From: Nitrosomonas sp. Nm166
GTDB lineage: Bacteria; Pseudomonadota; Gammaproteobacteria; Burkholderiales; Nitrosomonadaceae
Assembly (NCBI RefSeq): GCF_900112825.1
Contig: NZ_FONE01000029.1
Coordinates: 1-43,285, forward strand
Length of the DNA stretch: 43,285 nt
Direction of reading: 5' to 3'
Positions 26,674 to 36,608 of the stretch are shown piece after piece (position 1 is the stretch's first letter; every line of letters begins with the position of its first letter). A program made the translations under genes and the position numbers. The notes under the pieces were generated by a model. It did no database searches and was not told the DNA's origin. It was given only the letters and a program-made list of their open reading frames with translations.

Positions 26674-27648
26674 TTATCCACCGGATTTTATACCGGTCCC
26701 ATTTATTAGCAGCGGACAATGGCCCGTGGTGGCATGGCGGCAGGATAAGTCTTCCAGAGAATGATGTGCCTGGCGCAAATAGTCCAGGAAAGTTTGCGCC
26801 ACAATCGATAACTGCTTGCCAGATGGATATGCAAAATACCAATGCCGTTCAATTGGAAAATCTTCGACATCCAATACTGCGAGCTGCCCCATCGGCGCAT
26901 CCAATGCCAAGGTATGGCGGGATATTACCGCGATTCCCAAATGTCCGACAATCGCTTGCTTGATGGCTTCATTGCTACCCAATTCCATGCGAACCTTTAG
27001 TTTTTTATTGCGTTCCGAAAAAAAACGTTCGGTCGCCATGCGTGTTCCCGAACCAGGCTCGCGCATAATGAAAGGCTCATCACAAATGCGGTCGATACTG
27101 ATGTTCTTGTGATTGACTAGCGGATGATCCGCAGCCGCTAGCACGACCAGCGGGTTATCCAAGAAAACCTCTGCCACGGCATCAATCCCTTCCGGAACTT
27201 GACCCAGGATGTAAAGATCATCCTGATTGTTGGTTAATCGTTCCAGAACACGCTCGCGGTTGGTTACTTTTAACGCTACGTCAATACCAGGATATTTCTG
27301 GCAAAACATGCCTAATAATCGCGGCGTGAAGTATTTGGCGGTCGTTACAACCGCAAGCCGCAATTTCCCGGATTTAAGGCCTTTCATATCCGACACTATC
27401 ATCTCGAACCGGGAAAAATGCTCAAAAATACTCTGGCAAGTCTGATACAGCTCTTTTCCCGCATCGGTCAGATAAATTTTCTTACCTATCTGCTCAAACA
27501 GTGGTAAGCCAATATCATCAGTCAGCTTTTTGATTTGCATCGATACAGTCGGTTGCGTCAAAAATAATTCTTCAGCCGCACGAGTGAAGCTATTCAAGCG
27601 TGCGATAGCTTCAAAAACCTCCAGTTGTCGAATGGTGCTGTGGCGCAT
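26674..27648 (-). CDS. cbbR: LysR-type regulator CbbR
   Basis: The activator of Calvin-cycle operons, read divergently from cbbL as is typical. The 324-residue product has an N-terminal winged helix-turn-helix (about 1-62, RQLEVFEAIARLNSFTRAAE and LTQPTVSMQIKKLTDDIGLP) and a LysR substrate-binding domain (about 92-300), which senses metabolites such as RuBP or NADPH in studied CbbRs. ATG 27648 is preferred over TTG 27672. A perfect palindrome lies 19 nt upstream of the start. The C-terminal tail after about 305 is longer than usual (CRHATTGHCPLLINGTGIKS) and may be a run-on through the rearranged junction with the ppsA fragment. Confidence 0.92.
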   Translation of the reverse strand: MRHSTIRQLEVFEAIARLNSFTRAAEELFLTQPTVSMQIKKLTDDIGLPLFEQIGKKIYLTDAGKELYQTCQSIFEHFSRFEMIVSDMKGLKSGKLRLAVVTTAKYFTPRLLGMFCQKYPGIDVALKVTNRERVLERLTNNQDDLYILGQVPEGIDAVAEVFLDNPLVVLAAADHPLVNHKNISIDRICDEPFIMREPGSGTRMATERFFSERNKKLKVRMELGSNEAIKQAIVGHLGIAVISRHTLALDAPMGQLAVLDVEDFPIERHWYFAYPSGKQLSIVAQTFLDYLRQAHHSLEDLSCRHATTGHCPLLINGTGIKSGG

Positions 27649-27666
27649 GGAATTCTCTTTTCTATA

Positions 27667-27692
27667 TTTCAATAGATTATTGTCTATTGAAA
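27667..27692. promoter_or_regulatory. Palindromic operator between cbbR and cbbL, candidate CbbR site
   Basis: TTTCAATAGA (27667-27676) and TCTATTGAAA (27683-27692) are perfect 10-bp inverted arms separated by TTATTG. The site sits 19 nt from the cbbR start and 125 nt from the cbbL start, the usual place for a LysR-family recognition site that represses its own gene and activates the divergent operon. Confidence 0.75.
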
Positions 27693-27704
27693 GTATCGAA
27701 ATAA

Positions 27705-27732
27705 TTGATTGTTATTTATGATTGCGTAATTG
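27705..27732 (+). promoter_or_regulatory. Weak candidate cbbL promoter
   Basis: TTGATT (27705-27710) and TAATTG (27727-27732) are 16 nt apart, just downstream of the palindrome. The -10 is poor, which fits a promoter dependent on an activator, but the call is tentative. Confidence 0.3.
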
Positions 27733-27756
27733 TACACTTCTTCGAACCGCAGGTAA

Positions 27757-29292
<1,536 letters not shown>

Positions 29293-29312
29293 TGGGTTAA
29301 AGGAGAAAAATC

Positions 29313-29747
29313 ATGATGACAAATGCAGGCAATCGCCTCACCCAAGGGCAATTTTCTTTTCTGCCGCCGTTAACGGATAAACAAATCTCAGCGCAAATCA
29401 AATATGCGTTGAACAAGGGATGGGCAATTGGTATTGAGTATACGGATGACCCTCACCCGCGCGATACCTACTGGGAAATGTACGGTAATCCAATGTTTGA
29501 TTTGAAGGATCCTGCGGGGATACTGATGGAAATCAACAATTGTCGCAAAACATTTCCCAATCACTATATCCGTGTAACTGCTTTCAACTCTGCACGTGGT
29601 TTTGAAAGCCCGACCATGTCTTACATTGTCAATCGACCTGAAAAAGAACCTGGTTTCGGTCTGATTCGTCGAGAAACGGCAGGTAGGAATATTCAATATT
29701 CCATCCATTCTTATGCAACGGATAAACCGGAAGGAGAACGTTACTAA
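29313..29747 (+). CDS. cbbS: RuBisCO small subunit, red type
   Basis: The 144-residue product forms the L8S8 holoenzyme with CbbL. It begins QGQFSFLPPLTDKQI after a short lead and ends with the C-terminal extension GFGLIRRETAGRNIQYSIHS, which in red-type enzymes folds as a beta hairpin in the central solvent channel and takes the place of the green-type loop. AAAGGAGAA lies upstream. Two adjacent ATG codons (29313 and 29316) are equally possible starts. It is 20 nt after cbbL. Confidence 0.96.
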   Translation: MMTNAGNRLTQGQFSFLPPLTDKQISAQIKYALNKGWAIGIEYTDDPHPRDTYWEMYGNPMFDLKDPAGILMEINNCRKTFPNHYIRVTAFNSARGFESPTMSYIVNRPEKEPGFGLIRRETAGRNIQYSIHSYATDKPEGERY

Positions 29748-29758
29748 AATTGATTCAA

Positions 29759-29791
29759 CCCTCTCTTTACTGCGAACATGTAAAGGGAGGG
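29759..29791 (+). promoter_or_regulatory. Stem-loop downstream of cbbS, likely mRNA stabiliser or partial terminator
   Basis: CCCTCTCTTTAC (29759-29770) pairs with GTAAAGGGAGGG (29780-29791) through 12 bp with one wobble and a 9-nt loop. It has no U-run, so it is more likely a 3' end protector that lets cbbLS message outlast the cbbX part than a full terminator. Confidence 0.65.
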
Positions 29792-29864
29792 AGAGAATAA
29801 TGGTACTTTCGCATCGTACAGAGAAATGAATGCGTGTTCGATTACTTTTCGTGGGAGAGGCAGC

Positions 29865-30005
29865 ATGAAACGAGAATTTAAATACCTTAGAACTGCTGAA
29901 AATCTTTCGGTTGATTTGGATGCTGAATTTCCTAAGATTGAAAAATCAAGTTATATTTGCGTTTGTTACTTAAGAAAATACTCAGAATCTAATCATCTTG
30001 CCTAA
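29865..30005 (+). CDS. 46-residue ORF echoing the CbbX N-terminus
   Basis: The frame runs from ATG 29865 to TAA 30005, with GGGAGAGG 5 nt upstream. The product [20 protein letters not shown] continues EFPKIEKSS. Its residues 8-22 ([15 protein letters not shown]) match CbbX residues 7-20 ([14 protein letters not shown]), while the second half does not match. Within SVDLDAEF five of eight codons differ synonymously from cbbX, so this is not a fresh duplication. The stop overlaps the cbbX ribosome-binding site, suggesting coupling. It is either a small functional peptide or the remains of an old second cbbX. No family is known to me. Confidence 0.5.
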   Translation: MKREFKYLRTAENLSVDLDAEFPKIEKSSYICVCYLRKYSESNHLA

Positions 30006-30015
30006 AGGACTTATC

Positions 30016-30945
30016 ATGGCTAAGCAATCTAAAATTCTAAAAGCGACTGAACAGTCCGTCGACTTAGATGCAGAATTTCGAGAATCCAACATACGTGAAG
30101 TACTGGATAAACTGGACCGCGAATTGATTGGATTAAAACCAGTCAAGACTCGTATTCATGAGATTGCAGCATTGTTACTCGTGGATCGCGTCCGCAAGCA
30201 ACTCGGATTATCAGCGGGCGCTCCAAGCTTGCATATGTGCTTTACTGGTAATCCTGGTACCGGCAAAACGACTGTAGCATCGCGCATGTCTGAAATTCTG
30301 CATCGCTTGGGTTATGTGCGGGAAGGGCATTTGGTTTCAGTAACACGAGACGATCTGGTTGGTCAGTACATCGGACATACCGCTCCGAAAACCAAAGAAG
30401 TGATTAAACGGGCCATGGGTGGGGTATTATTTATTGATGAAGCCTACTATCTCTACAAACCAGAGAATGAGCGCGATTATGGAGCCGAATCTATCGAAAT
30501 CCTGTTGCAAACAATGGAAAACAATCGTGATGACTTAGTGGTTATTTTGGCGGGTTATAAAGACCGGATGGATAAATTTTTTCAAAGCAACCCGGGTATG
30601 CGATCACGGATCGCGCATCACATTGATTTTCCTGACTATGGCGTCGATGAATTAGTCGCAATAGCCAAGCTGATGCTAGCGGCCCAAAACTACCGCTTTA
30701 GCCCAGATGGAGAAAAAGCATTTGTCGAATATATCCGGTTGCGGATGACCCTGGAATATTTTGCCAATGCCCGCTCGGTAAGAAATGCACTGGATCGGGC
30801 TCGTCTACGCCAAGCTAACCGATTGTTTACAGGAGGTAAAAAAGCACTCACCAGTATTGATCTGATGACCATTGAAGCAGAAGACATTAAAGCCAGCCGA
30901 GTTTTCCTCGAAGGAAAACCGGATACTGCAACCGGTCCTGCTTAA
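30016..30945 (+). CDS. cbbX: Red-type RuBisCO activase CbbX
   Basis: An AAA+ motor that removes inhibitory sugar phosphates from red-type RuBisCO by pulling on the large-subunit C-terminus. The 309-residue product has Walker [18 protein letters not shown] (about 75-91), the pore-loop segment [16 protein letters not shown], Walker [23 protein letters not shown], and Arg finger region [20 protein letters not shown] 30016 has AAAGGAC upstream; TTG 29998 is rejected. Its presence confirms that the adjacent RuBisCO is red type. The first 20 residues are echoed by the small ORF just upstream. Confidence 0.96.
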   Translation: MAKQSKILKATEQSVDLDAEFRESNIREVLDKLDRELIGLKPVKTRIHEIAALLLVDRVRKQLGLSAGAPSLHMCFTGNPGTGKTTVASRMSEILHRLGYVREGHLVSVTRDDLVGQYIGHTAPKTKEVIKRAMGGVLFIDEAYYLYKPENERDYGAESIEILLQTMENNRDDLVVILAGYKDRMDKFFQSNPGMRSRIAHHIDFPDYGVDELVAIAKLMLAAQNYRFSPDGEKAFVEYIRLRMTLEYFANARSVRNALDRARLRQANRLFTGGKKALTSIDLMTIEAEDIKASRVFLEGKPDTATGPA

Positions 30946-30983
30946 ATACCATGTAATCTCACACACCAGGGAATCGTGACGAG

Positions 30984-31325
30984 ATGGATGATACCTTAAT
31001 GCTTCCATTACGCATTTTTCCCAAACAGATCAATGCGGTTTGCTATAACCGGGGCCGTTTGGCTTTGCTGCGAGTAGGCCGCCCGTTGCGTGTTGCATTA
31101 CTTCAGCATCGCGGCTTGGAAGTCATTCTGGATAAGGCAATGTGGTTATGCGTCGATAGTACTGCTGACGATCAGCCGGTCATGGCGTGGCGGGAATTCA
31201 AGATTCGCGGAAGAAACAATTTGCACTTACCGGTCGCATGTGAATTGTGGTTATACCATAGCTGTGCGGGGCTTATTATGGGATCCGCGCTGGATGATTT
31301 GGAACAAGCTCTCGAAAAAATGTGA
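30984..31325 (+). CDS. Unknown 113-residue protein in the RuBisCO operon
   Basis: A protein without signal peptide or membrane segment. It is rich in Leu, Val and Arg in the first half (PLRIFPKQINAVCYNRGRLA, VGRPLRVALLQHRGLEVIL) and Trp/His/Cys-containing in the second (MWLCVDST, WLYHSCAGL). The pattern suggests a compact beta-rich fold. I do not recognise the family. It lies 38 nt after cbbX and 44 nt before the aldolase gene on the same strand, so it is almost surely cotranscribed with them and may act in RuBisCO assembly, repair or regulation. That role is inferred from context only. Confidence 0.75.
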   Translation: MDDTLMLPLRIFPKQINAVCYNRGRLALLRVGRPLRVALLQHRGLEVILDKAMWLCVDSTADDQPVMAWREFKIRGRNNLHLPVACELWLYHSCAGLIMGSALDDLEQALEKM

Positions 31326-31369
31326 TTTATTAAACAAAGATAAAATACTAACCGATTCCAGAGGACAAT

Positions 31370-32557
31370 ATGCCGTTCGTTGATATGCGCGATTTATTAA
31401 AACATGCTTATCAAAACAACTACGCAATTGGTGGTTTTGGGCTGGTAAGCCTGGATTTTCTGGAAGCCATCATCATAGCCGCCGAGTCTTGCCGTTCTCC
31501 TGCCATTCTTAATCTATCTGAACCACTCTTCGATCGGCATGATTTTAAATTGATCATGCCAGCTGTCGAACGGGCAGCACAGCAAGCCAAGGTGCCGGTC
31601 GCAATCCATTTTGATCACGCCCAAACACCTGAATCAATCTCTCAAGCAATTAGCTTGGGATGCAATAGCGTCATGCTGGATGTTTCCGCAGAAGCGTTTG
31701 CCGTCAATATCGCCCAAACTAGCCGCGTTGCAGAAGCGGTACACGCATGCGGCGCTGCAATCGAAGGCGCACTCGGTTTTGTTGGCGGCGCAGAAGGAGA
31801 AAATGCAGTAAACCATTTGGGCGAAGCTTGTTTTACACCGGTTGCAGAAGCAAAAGCATATGTTAATCGTAGCGGTGTAGATTTCTTGTCCGTTTCCATT
31901 GGCACGCGGCATGGCCGCCAGCACCACCACACCAAGCTCGATCTCAAACGCCTGAAGCGTATTAATCAAGAAATCGGAATTCCACTCGTACTTCACGGCG
32001 GCAGCGGTTTGGCTGAAGACCAGTACCACAAATTAATTTTGAATGGCGTTGCAAAAATCAATTGCTATACCGAGCTTTCGGATATAGCTGCAGCAGCTAT
32101 TCGCTGCAATGTGCAGGGGCACGCTAAAAAAGGTTATATCGAGGCGCTACAGGGTATTAAAGATAAACTCATTGAGCGCATCAAACTCTTCATGCACCTA
32201 TGGGGTTCCGCTGGCCGAGCAGCGGAAGTACTCATGCAATGCCGTGCTTGGCAACCAGCGGAACAAATTGTCATCTATCAGGTTGAAAAGCGTCATTTAC
32301 AACAGATCAATACGTTAATTGAACATGGCCGGGAACAATTAAGCTCTATGCCAGGTGTACGCCAGGTTTTCTCCGGCTGGTCCATTAACGACCCCAATCA
32401 GATCCACATCTGCTGGCGGGTACAATTCGTTCATCATGATGTCATCAATCATTGCAGCCAAGTTATCAATGATCGTATTTTCAGCCTGCTATCAAACTCA
32501 GCCAATCCAAAACTGAGCATTGCATTCTCTCCATCCATATCTAAAATGCTGCTCTAA
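31370..32557 (+). CDS. Class II fructose-bisphosphate aldolase-like protein with an extra C-terminal domain
   Basis: Residues about 1-275 form a class II (zinc) aldolase. Conserved catalytic and metal residues are visible in VAIHFDHAQTPESI (Asp-His), GALGFVGGAEGE, LSVSIGTRHGRQHHH (His), LVLHGGSGLAEDQ (His) and KINCYTELSDIA. The rest is unusual: after a linker, about 100 residues (IVIYQVEKRHLQQINTLIEH, SSMPGVRQVFSGWSINDPNQ, HICWRVQFVHHDVINHC) look like a ferredoxin-like alpha/beta-barrel domain of the Dabb type. Ordinary aldolases of this class end near residue 285-355 without it. In a cbb operon the likely job is fructose- or sedoheptulose-bisphosphate cleavage/synthesis in the Calvin cycle. 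GAGGA precedes the ATG. Confidence 0.8.
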   Translation: MPFVDMRDLLKHAYQNNYAIGGFGLVSLDFLEAIIIAAESCRSPAILNLSEPLFDRHDFKLIMPAVERAAQQAKVPVAIHFDHAQTPESISQAISLGCNSVMLDVSAEAFAVNIAQTSRVAEAVHACGAAIEGALGFVGGAEGENAVNHLGEACFTPVAEAKAYVNRSGVDFLSVSIGTRHGRQHHHTKLDLKRLKRINQEIGIPLVLHGGSGLAEDQYHKLILNGVAKINCYTELSDIAAAAIRCNVQGHAKKGYIEALQGIKDKLIERIKLFMHLWGSAGRAAEVLMQCRAWQPAEQIVIYQVEKRHLQQINTLIEHGREQLSSMPGVRQVFSGWSINDPNQIHICWRVQFVHHDVINHCSQVINDRIFSLLSNSANPKLSIAFSPSISKMLL

Positions 32558-32826
32558 AGAATTTTTACCTTTTAGAAAGTTAGTGATTCAGGAGTGGTTG
32601 ATCTTAACCTGAGAGATTCTCAATGCATGCGTTATATCCGCTTATCTCTTGGTTGTGGCAGTACGGACAGATGACAGATAAAAGAAAAGACTTGCAATTG
32701 AGAGTGTTACGTTTGTAAATTTCGGATGAATCGTCGCTACCCTCATATGGTGGATCTAAAGAGTCCGGATCCTAATGACTGAGCTTGTAAAAAGGTAAGG
32801 AAGTATACCGAGAAACGAGCCGAAGC
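32558..32826. other. Noncoding interval at the right edge of the RuBisCO module
   Basis: It holds the right copy of the inverted repeat (32757-32774) and otherwise nothing I can name. No terminator with a U-run is seen after the aldolase gene, and no intact ORF with a ribosome-binding site. A short stretch after the repeat (VRKYTEKRAEA in one frame) faintly recalls the start of an IS3-type OrfA but is too short to call. Confidence 0.4.
32757..32774 (-). repeat. Right copy of the inverted repeat flanking the RuBisCO module
   Basis: TAAAGAGTCCGGATCCTA on the plus strand is the reverse complement of the left copy at 25969-25986 except for one base. The two copies face each other across 6.8 kb holding the IS5 and ppsA remnants, cbbR and the whole cbbL-to-aldolase operon. 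Confidence 0.7.
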
Positions 32827-33684
32827 TTAAAGGATATTGCTAGGAGTTTGCTTGTTTTTATGCTGTTTATTAGCGCCTACGATAGCCATAATTTCCCATA
32901 CCTGCAGATGCAAGAGTTTGGCTATTTCTTCATAATCATCAGGTAAAGCGGCATCATCCCATCCATTTGCAGAATGTCTGGCTAAATTTACAGCCAGGGT
33001 AACGCTACGAACCCGCTGCAAGCTTGAGCAATGATTATCCATCACAATAATTAATAGCTCAGGTAATTTCCACTGGACAGCAAGTTCCAGTTGTAATTGG
33101 TGCAATGAAAAACCAAAAACTTTTTCTTGTGCTGTAGTGCTGCGGATTGTTTTATCCAGTTTCTGTAAGTTTTTAATTTTTAACATTTCGTTAGGTGCAA
33201 AACACCACATGAGTATTTCAGCAATGTCATGCAATAATGCAGCAATACGGATTTCTTCGAAATGTAAATCATGTAAACGAATTGCCCAGTCAAAAGCGTA
33301 CGAAGAGGCGATATTCGCGCGATGAGCGGTTTTTAGCACGTAAACCAGTGCATTCATATGATCGTGCCCTAGAATTTCTTCAACCAAAGGTTTTGCTGAT
33401 ACTTTATTTAAAGTGGTTTCGAGTCCAAGCATCATGATTATCTGCTCAACTTCCATGACATCATGTTCTTGAGAGCGATGTTTATGCTGCTGTAGATGGC
33501 GCAGTAACTTTGCTGTCATCAACGGATCATATTTCACTACATGAGCAATGCTGCGAGCGTTCAGGTGCTGTTCATCTCTCTGCAAGAGTGCAAGGTTACG
33601 TGCGGTTTGCTTTAGAACAGGAATTTCTGCTGTTGTAAGAAAATCTACCCAGTCTGATAATTTTCTTTGTTTTTGCTGTAGCAT
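32827..33684 (-). CDS. HDOD-domain signalling protein
   Basis: The 285-residue protein begins MLQQKQRKLSDWVDFLTTAE and carries an HDOD domain through about residues 15-220. This is an HD-related helical fold without nucleotide hydrolase activity in most members; the degenerate site here is AALLHDIAEILMWCFAP. Other family-like segments are VKYDPLMTAKLLRHLQQ and LQLELAVQWKLPELL. HDOD proteins usually act as signalling scaffolds in motility, stress or cyclic-di-GMP pathways. No fused GGDEF, EAL or receiver domain is present. It is a single gene on the minus strand, just outside the right inverted repeat. Confidence 0.85.
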   Translation of the reverse strand: MLQQKQRKLSDWVDFLTTAEIPVLKQTARNLALLQRDEQHLNARSIAHVVKYDPLMTAKLLRHLQQHKHRSQEHDVMEVEQIIMMLGLETTLNKVSAKPLVEEILGHDHMNALVYVLKTAHRANIASSYAFDWAIRLHDLHFEEIRIAALLHDIAEILMWCFAPNEMLKIKNLQKLDKTIRSTTAQEKVFGFSLHQLQLELAVQWKLPELLIIVMDNHCSSLQRVRSVTLAVNLARHSANGWDDAALPDDYEEIAKLLHLQVWEIMAIVGANKQHKNKQTPSNIL

Positions 33685-33813
33685 GCTGAATCCCGATCTG
33701 ATGTGTCATATTTTTTACGACATTTCCTGACAGATCTTTAGGAAACATGCTATTTTCATCCCTTGCTCATCAGCAATATGTAGATAGTTGTACTCAGAGC
33801 CATCAGTAATCGG

Positions 33814-34668
33814 TCAGGAAAATAATCGCTCTAATTCTATGCCTGGATCTGCCGCCCGCATGAAAGCTTCACCAACAAGAAATGCATGAACTTGATTGTT
33901 TCGCATCATAGCAACATCTGCCGGATGATGTATGCCGCTTTCGGTCACAACAGTTCTATCGGGTGGGATTCTGCTCAATAATTCCAGAGTTGTATTTAGA
34001 GAGGTTTCGAAAGTCCGTAAGTTACGGTTATTGATGCCGATCAATGGTGTAGTCAGCTGGAGTGCCATTTCCAATTCAGTTGCATCATGCACTTCCACCA
34101 GAACAGCCATACCAAGCGAATGAGCCAATTCCTCAAGTTTCAGCATCTGCACCAAAGCTTCATTGTTAGGCCCATCATCACCATACTCTAATAAGAAAGC
34201 GCTCACTATCAGCAAAATACAATCTGCATTCATCGCGCGTGCCTCAGCAATCTGATAATCCTCAAGCATAAAATCCTTACGTAAAACTGGGAGCAGGCAC
34301 GCTGCACGGGCTTCTTGTAAGTATTCGGAGCTGCCCATAAAAAATTGTCTATCAGTCAAGACTGATAGACAGGCTGCGCCATGTTGGGCGTAAGTTTTCG
34401 CTATTTCGGCAGGCAGAAATTCAAAGGATTGCGCATTGGCTTCAGATGAGCGTCCACGTAAGATGCCTTTGCTCGGACTGGCTTGTTTGATCTCAGCAAT
34501 TACAGCAGGTTGCCCTGCATCGATTCTGCTATGGATTGCTGCGGTAAAATTACGTGGAGGAGATGCTGATTGGGCTTCCTGCAATAGTAATGAATAAGGC
34601 TTTAATGCTTTTGCAGCAATAATTTCCTGTTTCTTGACAGTAAGAATCTTTTTTAAAATATCGGACAT
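33814..34668 (-). CDS. trpC: Indole-3-glycerol phosphate synthase
   Basis: Closes the indole ring in tryptophan synthesis. The TIM-barrel product has 284 residues from ATG 34668, 4 nt after the trpD stop. Family strings are [38 protein letters not shown] (catalytic Lys), [36 protein letters not shown] (catalytic Lys), [15 protein letters not shown], and [10 protein letters not shown]. The alternative TTG at 34707 would overlap trpD. It is the last gene of a trpG-trpD-trpC operon. No PRAI domain is fused. Confidence 0.95.
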   Translation of the reverse strand: MSDILKKILTVKKQEIIAAKALKPYSLLLQEAQSASPPRNFTAAIHSRIDAGQPAVIAEIKQASPSKGILRGRSSEANAQSFEFLPAEIAKTYAQHGAACLSVLTDRQFFMGSSEYLQEARAACLLPVLRKDFMLEDYQIAEARAMNADCILLIVSAFLLEYGDDGPNNEALVQMLKLEELAHSLGMAVLVEVHDATELEMALQLTTPLIGINNRNLRTFETSLNTTLELLSRIPPDRTVVTESGIHHPADVAMMRNNQVHAFLVGEAFMRAADPGIELERLFS

Positions 34669-34672
34669 TTTA

Positions 34673-35701
34673 TTATTGAGCAGAATTTTTCTGGGTAAAT
34701 TCTGCAAGCTGATGAAGTTTTTTCAGTGCAGCGCCATTTTCAAGGACTTGATGCGCTGTTGTTATTCCATGTTCTAGAGTATTCACGATACCGGCAGTAT
34801 AGATCGCTGCGCCAGCGTTTAATAAGACGATATCACGAGCAGGTCCGGCCATGTTTTCCAGGACGGAGAGTAACATCCTTTTTGCATGCTCAGCATCCGT
34901 CACCTGAATAGTCTTGATGGGTGATGTTCTTAAATTAAAATCTTCCGGTTTGATGGTATAAGTTTTCACTTGACCATTTTTCAATTCACCGACATTTGTT
35001 TCGCCTGTTATCGTGATTTCATCCAATCCATCTTTTCCATTGACAATTAATACGTGCTGACTGCCCAATCGTTGCAGAACATGTGCCAGAGTTTTAACCA
35101 GATCATTGCTGAATACGCCCAATACTTGCCGTTTGGCGCTGGCAGGATTCGTGAGCGGTCCGAGGATATTAAACAAAGTCTTGACGCCCAATTCACGCCG
35201 AACTGGCGCGGCGTGTTTCATGGCAGCGTGGTAATTGGGGGCAAACATAAAACCAACGCCAATTTCGCTGATGCATTGAGCGACTTGCTGTGGCGTTTGA
35301 TTTAAATTAATACCCAGTGCTTCAAGCACATCAGCGCTACCGGATTTGCTTGAGACTGATCTGCCGCCATGCTTGGCTACACGAGCTCCGGCAGCTGCAG
35401 CAACAAACGCCGCTGCCGTTGAAATGTTGAAGGTATGTGCAGAATCTCCACCGGTGCCACAGGTATCTACTAAGTGAGCGCTATCATGAAGATCAACTTT
35501 GGCTGCAAATTCACGCATCACCTGGGCAGCTGCGGCTATTTCTCCGATAGTCTCTTTTTTTACCCGAAGACCCGTAATGATCGCAGCGATGAGGACGGGT
35601 GAAATTTCTCCTTGCATCATTTGCCGCATCAAGGACATCATTTCTTCATGCATGATTTCCTGGTGAGCAATAATACGCTGGAGTGCTTCTTGTGGAGTCA
35701 T
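34673..35701 (-). CDS. trpD: Anthranilate phosphoribosyltransferase
   Basis: Transfers phosphoribosyl from PRPP to anthranilate. The 342-residue product begins [20 protein letters not shown] and has the PRPP-binding motif [20 protein letters not shown], the segments [20 protein letters not shown] and [20 protein letters not shown], and the family-typical [20 protein letters not shown]. The length matches other stand-alone TrpD proteins. It lies 30 nt after trpG and 4 nt before trpC. Confidence 0.96.
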   Translation of the reverse strand: MTPQEALQRIIAHQEIMHEEMMSLMRQMMQGEISPVLIAAIITGLRVKKETIGEIAAAAQVMREFAAKVDLHDSAHLVDTCGTGGDSAHTFNISTAAAFVAAAAGARVAKHGGRSVSSKSGSADVLEALGINLNQTPQQVAQCISEIGVGFMFAPNYHAAMKHAAPVRRELGVKTLFNILGPLTNPASAKRQVLGVFSNDLVKTLAHVLQRLGSQHVLIVNGKDGLDEITITGETNVGELKNGQVKTYTIKPEDFNLRTSPIKTIQVTDAEHAKRMLLSVLENMAGPARDIVLLNAGAAIYTAGIVNTLEHGITTAHQVLENGAALKKLHQLAEFTQKNSAQ

Positions 35702-35731
35702 TGAGTGGCCTTATTCTTCAATCTAACCTGT

Positions 35732-36295
35732 TTATCGATTGAGAAAATTTTCGAGCATTTGGTGTCCATGCTCGCTCAAAATAGACTCAGGATGGAATTG
35801 AATACCTTCGATTGCCAATGTCTTGTGGCGTATGCCCATGATTTCATCATCTTCAGTCCATGCCGTAATCTCAAGGCAATCAGGCAGTGTGGAACGTTCA
35901 ACCACAAGCGAGTGATAGCGAGTAGCAATGAAAGGGTTGGGTAAATTCCGGAAAACCCCCTTATTATGATGAAAAATGCTGGATGTTTTGCCATGCATCA
36001 GTTGTTTCGCATGAACAACCTGACCACCAAATGCTTGTCCAATGCTTTGATGTCCCAGACAAACACCTAAAACTGGAATATTCTGACTGAATTGATTAAT
36101 CACGGAAAGCGATATTCCCGCTTCATTGGGCGTGCAGGGTCCTGGAGAAATGACTATCCGCTCAGGCTTGAGCTGTGAAATTTTATTCAAGGTTATTTCA
36201 TCATTTCGGTATACGATTACTTCCTCGCCCAGTTCAGAAAAATATTGCACGAGGTTGTACGTAAAAGAGTCATAGTTATCAATCATTAGCAGCAT
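35732..36295 (-). CDS. trpG: Anthranilate/aminodeoxychorismate synthase glutaminase subunit
   Basis: A class I glutamine amidotransferase that supplies ammonia to TrpE, and often also to PabB. The 187-residue product from ATG 36295 starts [19 protein letters not shown], has the nucleophile Cys in [18 protein letters not shown] (about Cys 79) and the His/Glu pair in [19 protein letters not shown] 36319 would add 8 residues and is less typical. trpE, which often precedes it, is not here; the neighbour upstream is the divergent rpsF operon. Confidence 0.94.
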   Translation of the reverse strand: MLLMIDNYDSFTYNLVQYFSELGEEVIVYRNDEITLNKISQLKPERIVISPGPCTPNEAGISLSVINQFSQNIPVLGVCLGHQSIGQAFGGQVVHAKQLMHGKTSSIFHHNKGVFRNLPNPFIATRYHSLVVERSTLPDCLEITAWTEDDEIMGIRHKTLAIEGIQFHPESILSEHGHQMLENFLNR

Positions 36296-36362
36296 TTTAT
36301 TAATTCTGTATGAGTACATCTATCGGGAGTTTTATAAGAAAACTCATGCAATGATGAATTAA

Positions 36363-36391
36363 AATTAAATAAGCGAATTTTACCAGTTCAA
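36363..36391 (-). promoter_or_regulatory. Candidate promoter of trpGDC
   Basis: Read on the minus strand, TTGAAC (36386-36391) and TTAATT (36363-36368) are separated by 17 nt, about 70 nt upstream of trpG. No Trp-rich leader peptide or attenuator hairpin is visible between it and trpG. Confidence 0.35.
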
Positions 36392-36511
36392 TCGAGAGGG
36401 GTGTTGCTTCATCTTTCTGATTGGGAGAGTAATAAGTTATATGTGCAGGCGCTTTCTATGACTCGAAGTTTTCCGAAAATCAATCAGGGGACATTGGACA
36501 TTATTCATCAT

Positions 36512-36540
36512 TTGATATTACCTTATTAATTCAGTACAAT
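36512..36540 (+). promoter_or_regulatory. Sigma-70 promoter of the rpsF operon
   Basis: TTGATA (36512-36517) and TACAAT (36535-36540) are separated by exactly 17 nt. Transcription would start near 36547 and give a leader of about 60 nt before rpsF. Confidence 0.7.
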
Positions 36541-36608
36541 AAAAAGCTTTCCAAACCTTGCCTCACCTAATAAAAGATACCGTGGGAGGCTTTACCCATA
36601 AGGAATTT

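Noticed and set aside
31634..32029. 131-codon minus-strand frame within the aldolase gene
   Set aside because: The plus strand encodes a well-conserved aldolase, and the antisense frame has no start signals.
32775..32826. Possible IS3-family OrfA start (VRKYTEKRAEA)
   Set aside because: Only about ten residues look similar and a stop follows; this is within chance expectation.
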